DNA of 10,095 nucleotides from an uncultured Alistipes sp. (GTDB lineage: Bacteria > Bacteroidota > Bacteroidia > Bacteroidales > Rikenellaceae): assembly GCA_910586375.1 (NCBI GenBank), contig CAJUIE010000057.1, positions 1 through 10,095 on the forward strand, given 5' to 3'. Each line of letters starts with the position of its first letter. The first letter of the stretch is position 1. Below are positions 6,268 through 10,095 of this stretch, piece by piece. The notes under the pieces were generated by a model. That model was not told where the DNA came from, did not search any database, and saw nothing but the letters and a program-made list of their open reading frames with translations. A program made the position numbers and the translations under genes.

Positions 6268-6571
6268 TGGCCGTTGCATCCGGAAGGTGCATAAGCCTGT
6301 GGTCTCCGGGAGCGGGGAGTGAGCAATTTTCGTCTGCTTGCCGAAGACCCAAGGAACAGCGGCCGATACGGGTGCCAGGCCCGTGTAGAGAAGTTGCAAC
6401 GTCGGGGAAAGTGCCGCCGCAAGCGGTAACTTCCCGGCAGCGGAACTTCTTGAGGAGACTGGCATTTGAGTATGGATTTTCTCCGGCTGGAGTGGCAGGA
6501 GCAGTGATTCAACAGGGTGGCACCCAAGTGTGCAGACTGTTACAATGACTGTGTGAGAGGAGAAAATTTAT
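6268..6571 (+). ncRNA. Candidate structured RNA, family not recognised
   Basis: Several complementary stretches are arranged in an orderly way on the + strand. An outer helix pairs cgttgca (6272–6278) with tgcaacg (6395–6401). Inside it, ggtctccgg (6301–6309) pairs with ccgaagacc (6341–6349) with one mismatch, closing a gagca/tgctt hairpin (6321–6325 with 6335–6339); acggg (6368–6372) pairs with cccgt (6380–6384). Next comes a hairpin at 6403–6435 (gggaa with ttccc, and ccg-caag-cgg at its tip). A 9-bp perfect helix joins attttctcc (6476–6484) to ggagaaaat (6559–6567) and encloses gggt-ggc-accc (6515–6525). The seven-base loop of the acggg hairpin contains tgccag, exactly complementary to ctggca at 6459–6464, a possible pseudoknot. 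The terminator at 6572 follows directly and fixes the strand. No promoter is seen in front, so it is probably the 3' end of the rpsN transcript. I recognise none of RNase P RNA, tmRNA, SRP RNA, 6S RNA or a group I or II intron core. A 94-codon frame (6264–6548) overlaps it but has no protein family character. Helices were found by eye, without covariation support. Confidence 0.45.
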
Positions 6572-6619
6572 ACGAACATATGTTAGCAACATAGGGTCTG
6601 CTAACATTGTTCGTTTTTT
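6572..6619 (+). terminator. Strong intrinsic terminator
   Basis: The arm acgaacatatgttagca (6572–6588) is complementary to tgctaacattgttcgt (6599–6614) over 16 base pairs with a single bulged T, around a 10-nt loop. Six T follow in the + strand (6614–6619, the first shared with the stem). This is a textbook Rho-independent terminator for the upstream transcript. On the minus strand no T-run follows the stem directly, so it acts mainly in the + direction. Confidence 0.92.
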
Positions 6620-6657
6620 CGAAACGACCTGTAAGCGACTAAAAACAAGCCGATAAG

Positions 6658-6688
6658 TTGGTTGTTTGGGAAATAATTCGTATATTTG
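6658..6688 (+). promoter_or_regulatory. Bacteroidota sigma-ABfr-type promoter for rpsH unit
   Basis: The −7 box TATATTTG (6681–6688) matches the Bacteroidota consensus TAnnTTTG exactly. A TTGG at 6658–6661 lies 19 nt upstream, within the 19–21 nt spacing, and stands for the −33 TTTG box (three central bases TTG with one shift). It sits 38 nt past the terminator and about 100 nt before rpsH, so transcription would start near 6693–6696 and run into the second half of the cluster. The motif is a known feature of the phylum; use in vivo is inferred. Confidence 0.85.
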
Positions 6689-6692
6689 CGCG

Positions 6693-6791
6693 CTTGTGCC
6701 GCATTGCGCTACCCCGTGAGAACTCGGGAAAGCAGGGGCGGAAGTGAAAGAACAGTAAACCAATAACTTTTAATTTTAATTTCTATTCGTT
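6693..6791 (+). promoter_or_regulatory. rpsH leader (5' untranslated region) with small stem-loop
   Basis: About 100 nt separate the predicted start of transcription from the rpsH ATG. A stem-loop can form with gct (6708–6710) paired to agc (6731–6733), a 2×2 internal loop, then cccg (6713–6716) paired to cggg (6725–6728) around eight bases. A possible role as an S8 or other autoregulatory site is only a guess. The last 35 nt are A/T-rich (caataacttttaatttt then aatttctattcgtt) with no Shine-Dalgarno sequence, the usual look of a well-translated Bacteroidota leader. Confidence 0.5.
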
Positions 6792-7190
6792 ATGACTGAT
6801 CCTATTGCGGACTTTCTGACCAGAATTAGAAATGCAGTGAAAGCCAACCACAAGGTGGTTGAAGCTCCTGGCTCAAAAATTAAGCAGGAAATCACGAAGA
6901 TTCTTTACGAACAGGGCTACATCCTGGCCTACAAGTTTGACACCGACGAGAAGGGACATCCGGTCATCAAGATCGCCCTGAAGTGGGATGCCGCGACCAA
7001 GACCAATGCCATCAAGAACCTCAAGCGTGTGAGCCGTCCGGGTCTGCGCCGCTACGCCTCGGTGGCCGAAATGCCCCGGGTGCTGAACGGTCTGGGTATC
7101 GCTGTTGTCTCGACCTCGAAGGGCATCATGACCGACGCTAAGGCCCGCAAGGAGAACGTGGGCGGCGAGGTGCTGTGCTACATCTACTAA
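6792..7190 (+). CDS. rpsH: 30S ribosomal protein S8
   Basis: S8 (132 residues) binds the central domain of 16S rRNA and is essential for assembly of the 30S platform; in E. coli it represses the spc operon. The start MTDPIADFLTRIRNA is the family signature, and the C-terminal RNA-binding domain shows VSRPGLRRY, then LNGLGIAVVSTSKGIMTDAKAR and the closing GGEVLCYIY. Length is normal. It is the first gene after the internal terminator and promoter, so it heads its own transcription unit here. In most bacteria rpsN lies just before it with a short gap. Whether S8 autoregulates by binding its own leader cannot be judged from this sequence, although a small stem-loop is present there. Confidence 0.98.
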   Translation: MTDPIADFLTRIRNAVKANHKVVEAPGSKIKQEITKILYEQGYILAYKFDTDEKGHPVIKIALKWDAATKTNAIKNLKRVSRPGLRRYASVAEMPRVLNGLGIAVVSTSKGIMTDAKARKENVGGEVLCYIY

Positions 7191-7214
7191 TCGAAAACAT
7201 TAAATAATAATACA

Positions 7215-7802
7215 ATGTCAAGAATCGGTAAATTACCTGTAAACTTGCCCGCCGGCGTGACCGTAGAGGTTGCGGCCGACAATACGGTAAGCGTGAAAGG
7301 ACCGCTCGGGACGCTGAGTCAGAAGGTAGACTCGGACATTAAGGTCGAGGTCGGCACGCACAAGGATCTCCACACGGAGAAGGAAACCCCCGCTGTGCTC
7401 GTATCGCGCCCGACCAACCAGCCGCGCCACCGCTCGCTGCACGGTCTCTACCGTGCGCTGATCAACAATATGGTGATCGGCGTATCGAAGGGCTACGAAA
7501 TCAAGCAGGAACTGGTCGGTGTCGGTTTCAAGGCCGAAGTGAAGGGGCAGGTGCTCGAAATGAGCCTCGGCTACTCGCACGACACGCATTTCCTGCTGCC
7601 CAAGGAGGTTACGGCTACGGCTGTGACCGAGAAGAAGGGTAACCCCATTGTTACGCTCAAGTCGATCGACAAGCAGCTTGTTGGTCAGGTTGCTGCCAAG
7701 CTGCGCTCGCTGCGCAAGCCGGAGCCGTATAAGGGTAAGGGTATCAAGTTCGTAGGCGAACAACTGCGCCGCAAGGCCGGCAAGTCGGCAGGTGCCAAAT
7801 AA
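7215..7802 (+). CDS. rplF: 50S ribosomal protein L6
   Basis: L6 (195 residues) binds 23S rRNA helix 97 near the factor-binding site and the base of the L7/L12 stalk. It starts MSRIGKLPVNLPAGVTVEV and has two repeats of the L6 fold: the first carries VSVKGPLGTLSQ, the second begins about residue 95 with QELVGVGFKAEVKGQVLEMSLG. The C-terminal signature RKPEPYKGKGIKF, followed by VGEQLRRKAGKSAGAK, is diagnostic. The protein is slightly longer than the usual 177–189 residues; the extra residues seem to lie in the loop at about residues 52–75 (THKDLHTEKETPAVLVSRP), between the strand and GLYRALINNMV. The start follows an A/T-rich leader (attaaataataataca) 24 nt after rpsH. Confidence 0.98.
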   Translation: MSRIGKLPVNLPAGVTVEVAADNTVSVKGPLGTLSQKVDSDIKVEVGTHKDLHTEKETPAVLVSRPTNQPRHRSLHGLYRALINNMVIGVSKGYEIKQELVGVGFKAEVKGQVLEMSLGYSHDTHFLLPKEVTATAVTEKKGNPIVTLKSIDKQLVGQVAAKLRSLRKPEPYKGKGIKFVGEQLRRKAGKSAGAK

Positions 7803-7818
7803 TAAATAGTCTGAAGTT

Positions 7819-8181
7819 ATGTCACTGAACAAGATAGAAAGAAGAGAGAGGATCAAGATGCGCATCCGCAAGATCGTGAGCGGATCGCCCGCACAGCCTC
7901 GCATGACCGTATTTCGCAGCAACAAGCAGATCTACGTGCAGTTTATCGATGACCTGGCAGGCGTAACCCTCGCTACTGCTTCGTCGCTGGACAAGGAGGT
8001 TGCAGCTGCTGCTGCCGGAAAGAACAAGTGCGAAGTGGCTGCCTTAGTGGGTAAGCTGGCTGCTGAGCGCGCTACGGCCAAGGGCATCACTACCGTGGCG
8101 TTCGACCGCAACGGTTATCTTTATCACGGACGAGTAAAACAGCTGGCCGAAGCAGCACGCGAAGGCGGTCTTAAATTCTAA
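7819..8181 (+). CDS. rplR: 50S ribosomal protein L18
   Basis: L18 (120 residues) binds 5S rRNA and, with L5, anchors it in the central protuberance. The N-terminal basic stretch (KIERRERIKMRIRKIVSG) precedes PRMTVFRSNKQIYVQFIDDLAGVTLATASSLD, the conserved start of the globular fold. The end FDRNGYLYHGRVKQLAEAAREGGLKF matches the family's FDRxGxxYHGRVxxLAxxAREGGLxF pattern. Length fits bacterial L18. An alanine-rich segment (KEVAAAAAGKNKCEVAALVGKLAAERA) in the middle is typical for the family's variable helix. It lies between L6 and S5, in canonical order, with gaps of 16 and 6 nt. Confidence 0.98.
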   Translation: MSLNKIERRERIKMRIRKIVSGSPAQPRMTVFRSNKQIYVQFIDDLAGVTLATASSLDKEVAAAAAGKNKCEVAALVGKLAAERATAKGITTVAFDRNGYLYHGRVKQLAEAAREGGLKF

Positions 8182-8187
8182 AGCGTC

Positions 8188-8706
8188 ATGGCAAATACCA
8201 ACATAAAGAAAGTACGCACGAGCGATCTCGAACTGAAAGACCGGCTCGTAAGCATTCAGCGTGTTACGAAGGTGACTAAGGGCGGTCGCACGTTCAGCTT
8301 TTCGGCCATTGTGGTCGTGGGTAATGAGGACGGCGTCGTAGGTTACGGTCTGGGTAAGGCTTCGGAGGTACAGGCCGCCATTGCCAAGGGCGTGGAAGAT
8401 GCCAAGAAGAATTTGGTAAAGATTCCCGTTATCAAGGGTACGATTCCCCACAAGCAGGAGTATCGTTACGGTGGTTCGCTCGTTATGATCCGCCCGGCCG
8501 CTCCCGGTACGGGTATCATCGCCGGCGGTGCTATGCGTGCCGTGCTGGAGTCGCTGGGTATCAAGAACGTGCTGGCCAAGAGCAAGGGTTCATCAAACCC
8601 TCACAACCTGGTGAAGGCCACTATCGGCGCTCTTTGTGAGTTGCGCGATGCACATAGCGTAGCCCGCCTGCGCGGCATCTCGATGAATCAGGTGTTTAAC
8701 GGTTAA
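8188..8706 (+). CDS. rpsE: 30S ribosomal protein S5
   Basis: S5 (172 residues) lies at the mRNA entry channel with S3 and S4 and affects translational accuracy. The N-terminal double-stranded RNA-binding-like domain shows ELKDRLVSIQRVTKVTKGGR and FSFSAIVVVGNEDGVVGYGLGKA. The loop of residues about 27–34 (TKVTKGGR), where spectinomycin-resistance changes arise in other bacteria, has the ordinary sequence. The C-terminal domain has GGSLVMIRPAAPGTGIIAGG, then AMRAVLESLGIKNVLAKSKGSSNPHN, both highly conserved. Length is typical. It starts six bases after the L18 stop and is followed by rpmD. Confidence 0.98.
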   Translation: MANTNIKKVRTSDLELKDRLVSIQRVTKVTKGGRTFSFSAIVVVGNEDGVVGYGLGKASEVQAAIAKGVEDAKKNLVKIPVIKGTIPHKQEYRYGGSLVMIRPAAPGTGIIAGGAMRAVLESLGIKNVLAKSKGSSNPHNLVKATIGALCELRDAHSVARLRGISMNQVFNG

Positions 8707-8720
8707 TTTTCGAACGAACA

Positions 8721-8975
8721 ATGGCAAGATTGAAAATCACCCAGAAGAGAAGCCGCATCGGCGCCACGGAGCGTCAGTGCCGCAATCTCAATGCTCTGGG
8801 TCTGAAGCGTATCAACGCGAGCGTCGAACACGATGACTCGGCGATCATCAAGGGGATGATCGAGCGTGTGAAGCACCTGGTTGTAGTCGAGGAGGTGGCA
8901 GCGAAAAAGGCTGCGCCCAAGGCTAAGAAAGCTGTAGCGCCCGCGCAGGAAGAAGCAGCTCCGGCTGCGGAATAA
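8721..8975 (+). CDS. rpmD: 50S ribosomal protein L30 with Ala/Lys-rich C-terminal tail
   Basis: L30 is a small protein bound to 23S rRNA domain II. The core (residues 1–59) reads MARLKITQKRSRIGATERQC, then LNALGLKRINASVEHDDSAIIKGMIERVKHLV, the standard L30 fold with the K-R-S-x-I motif and the N-L-x-x-L-G-L pattern. Bacterial L30 usually ends at about 60 residues. Here about 25 more follow (60–84), made mostly of Ala, Lys, Pro and Glu (AAKKAAPKAKKAVAPAQEEA), with a basic first half and an acidic end. The tail is probably disordered. The frame is continuous and ends in TAA 28 nt before rplO, so the tail does not come from a stop-codon loss into the next gene. Confidence 0.96.
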   Translation: MARLKITQKRSRIGATERQCRNLNALGLKRINASVEHDDSAIIKGMIERVKHLVVVEEVAAKKAAPKAKKAVAPAQEEAAPAAE

Positions 8976-9003
8976 GTATAACTGCAAACAGAAGAATTTC
9001 AAC

Positions 9004-9450
9004 ATGGAACTCAATAATCTCAAACCCGCAAAGGGTTCTACGCACCACGACAAACGTGTCGGTCGCGGTGCAGGTTCGGGCCACGGCGGTTATTCGACCC
9101 GTGGTAACAAGGGTGCACAGTCGCGTTCGGGCTACTCGCGCAAGCTGGGCTTTGAAGGTGGTCAGATGCCGTTGCAGCGTCGCCTGCCCAAGTTTGGCTT
9201 CACCAACCTGAAACGTGTGGAGTTCAAGGCGATCAACCTCTCGACACTTGAAGAGCTGGCCGCCAAGAAGTCGCTTACGGAAGTTACGATCGATACGCTT
9301 GTTGCTGCAGGTTTCATCTCGTCGAATGATAAGGTGAAGATCCTGGGTAACGGCCAGATAACCAAAGCGCTGACGGTCAAGGCTCATGCCTTCTCGAAGA
9401 GCGCTGAGGCTGCTATCGCGGCCGCGGGGGGCAGTGTCGAAAAACTGTAA
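9004..9450 (+). CDS. rplO: 50S ribosomal protein L15
   Basis: L15 (148 residues) binds 23S rRNA late in 50S assembly and reaches deep into the subunit. The conserved N-terminal half reads MELNNLKPAKGSTHHDKRVG, then GRGAGSGHGGYSTRGNKGAQ, then SRSGYSRKLGFEGGQMPLQRR and LPKFGF, the unmistakable L15 pattern of glycine-rich RNA-binding loops. The C-terminal globular part includes VEFKAINLSTLEELA and the G-N-G-Q-I-T-K-A-L-T-V-K-A-H-A-F-S-K-S-A segment. Length is normal. It sits between L30 and SecY, canonical for the spc operon; 28 nt precede it and 23 nt follow it. Confidence 0.98.
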   Translation: MELNNLKPAKGSTHHDKRVGRGAGSGHGGYSTRGNKGAQSRSGYSRKLGFEGGQMPLQRRLPKFGFTNLKRVEFKAINLSTLEELAAKKSLTEVTIDTLVAAGFISSNDKVKILGNGQITKALTVKAHAFSKSAEAAIAAAGGSVEKL

Positions 9451-9473
9451 GCAACCCTTAGAATCCGAAAATT

Positions 9474-10095
9474 ATGAATCAGTACATCGTTGTTGGGATC
9501 GTCTTTTTGGTGGTTATCGCTCTTTTGGCGACCAACAAGAAATTGGTTGAAACGCTCAAGAACATCTATAAGATCGAGGAGCTGCGCAAGCGTGTCGTGT
9601 ATACAATCGGGCTGCTGCTGGTCTATCGCTTGGGTAGTTTCGTCGTGATTCCGGGTATTGACCCCAACGCCCTGGGCGAGGGTACGGAGTATGCCAGGCA
9701 GTTGAACGACAACGGACTTCTGGGCCTGTTGGATGTCTTCTCGGGCGGCGCCTTTGGTAACGCTGCGATCCTGGCCCTCGGAGTCATGCCGTATATCACC
9801 GCTTCGATCATCATCCAGCTTATGGGTATGATGATTCCGTATTTCCAGAAGATGCAGAAAGAGGGTGAGAGCGGCCGCCGTAAGATGAATCAGTGGACGC
9901 GCTTTCTGACGATTGGCGTGCTGCTGATCCAGGGGCCGGCGTATATCGCCAACCTTGGACACCAGCTTCCCGCTTCGGCGTTCGTCTACGGCAATTCGTT
10001 CGGCTTCGTGGCCTATGCGACCACGATCCTCATCGCCGGAACCATGTTCATCATGTGGCTCGGCGAGAAGATCACCGACAAAGGTATCGGCAACG
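9474..10095 (+). CDS. secY: Sec translocon channel subunit SecY, 5' part (runs past window end)
   Basis: SecY forms the protein-conducting channel of the inner membrane with SecE and SecG and is driven by SecA or the ribosome. The 207 codons present include the family N-terminus LKNIYKIEELRKRVVYTIGLLLVYRLGSFV (first membrane segment), PGIDPNAL, the plug region with LLDVFSGGAFGNAAILALGVMPYITASII (segment 2), and the cytosolic loop EGESGRRKMNQWTRFLT followed by segment 3 and 4. It is cut at base 10095, and the rest lies outside. The start ATG at 9474 gives about 22 extra residues (MNQYIVVGIVFLVVIALLAT) before the usual SecY start, a hydrophobic segment that most SecY proteins lack. No ATG lies between it and LKNIYKIEE; only TTG or GTG codons could start there (for example TTG at 9543). 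The ATG start is favoured, because the extra stretch is hydrophobic and in frame. No promoter is visible in the 23-nt gap before the gene. Confidence 0.96.
   Translation, partial: MNQYIVVGIVFLVVIALLATNKKLVETLKNIYKIEELRKRVVYTIGLLLVYRLGSFVVIPGIDPNALGEGTEYARQLNDNGLLGLLDVFSGGAFGNAAILALGVMPYITASIIIQLMGMMIPYFQKMQKEGESGRRKMNQWTRFLTIGVLLIQGPAYIANLGHQLPASAFVYGNSFGFVAYATTILIAGTMFIMWLGEKITDKGIGN

Larger units (their letters stand above)
6007..6791. other. 785-nt intergenic stretch between rpsN and rpsH
   Basis: This is the only gap longer than 30 nt in the window, and it falls where ribosomal clusters normally have rpsN followed closely by rpsH. No convincing protein gene lies in it on either strand. 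From left to right I see a 24-nt tandem repeat, a purine-rich tract, a segment with several nested complementary stretches (candidate structured RNA), a strong intrinsic terminator, a 38-nt spacer, a Bacteroidota-type promoter and the leader of rpsH. Each has its own entry. I see no transposase, inverted terminal repeats, target duplication, tRNA or CRISPR array. Confidence 0.9.

Noticed and set aside
5722..6465. Open frame of 247 codons on the minus strand across the rpsN–rpsH gap
   Set aside because: It runs antisense through most of rpsN, its middle is the translated 24-nt repeat, and it has no family character; a GC-rich, purine-biased strand produces such open frames by chance.
6264..6548. 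Open frame of 94 codons on the + strand inside the gap
   Set aside because: It has irregular composition, no recognisable domain and no promoter or A-rich leader, and it coincides with the stretch of nested complementary segments. Kept only as the alternative to the RNA reading.
6268..6571. Possible RNase P RNA, tmRNA, SRP RNA, 6S RNA or group I/II intron
   Set aside because: Short echoes exist (gggaaag, gggtgccagg, gattcaacagg), but the required conserved cores are missing or out of order: no GAGGAAAGTCC/ACAGAA pair, no tmRNA tRNA-like ends, no GGAAGG-type SRP loop, no group II domain V and no group I P7 core.
6007..6791. Insertion sequence or transposon remnant
   Set aside because: No transposase fragment, terminal inverted repeats or target duplication is visible around the gap.

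Overview
The window lies inside the S10–spc ribosomal protein cluster of a bacterium. It reads on the + strand from the 3' end of rplC (L3) to the 5' part of secY. Three things point to a Bacteroidota organism, probably a GC-rich member of Bacteroidales such as Alistipes/Rikenellaceae. The protein sequences are of the Bacteroidota type (for example the N-terminally extended L22, and L2 with VDHPMGGGEG). Most start codons lack a Shine-Dalgarno sequence and often have an A-rich leader. The one clear promoter has the Bacteroidota TTG–19 nt–TAnnTTTG form. The genus is an inference; the phylum is well supported.

Region 1 (1–6006) is a tight run of 15 genes: rplC (partial), rplD, rplW, rplB, rpsS, rplV, rpsC, rplP, rpmC, rpsQ, rplN, rplX, rplE and rpsN, in the canonical order L3-L4-L23-L2-S19-L22-S3-L16-L29-S17-L14-L24-L5-S14. 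(That list names 14 products; the count of genes in region 1 is therefore 14.) Gaps are 30 nt or less and L24/L5 share one base in TAATG. No promoter or terminator is visible inside it, so it is most simply read as one transcript.

Region 2 (6007–6791) is the surprise: 785 nt without a convincing gene, exactly between rpsN and rpsH, which are normally neighbours with a short gap. In order it holds a 24-nt tandem repeat (about 6030–6115), a purine-rich tract (about 6116–6262), a roughly 300-nt segment with several nested complementary stretches and a possible pseudoknot (about 6268–6571) that I read as a candidate structured RNA of no family I recognise, a strong intrinsic terminator (6572–6619), a Bacteroidota promoter (6658–6688) and a leader of about 100 nt in front of rpsH. 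The cluster is thus probably split into two transcription units here, the upstream one ending in a long structured 3' region.

Region 3 (6792–10095) is the second unit: rpsH, rplF, rplR, rpsE, rpmD, rplO and secY (cut by the window end), again in canonical order with short gaps. All products are parts of the 30S and 50S subunits except SecY, the channel of the Sec translocon. Three proteins carry unusual ends: an Arg/Gly-rich tail on S3, an Ala/Lys/Pro/Glu tail on L30, and an extra hydrophobic segment at the N-terminus of SecY.
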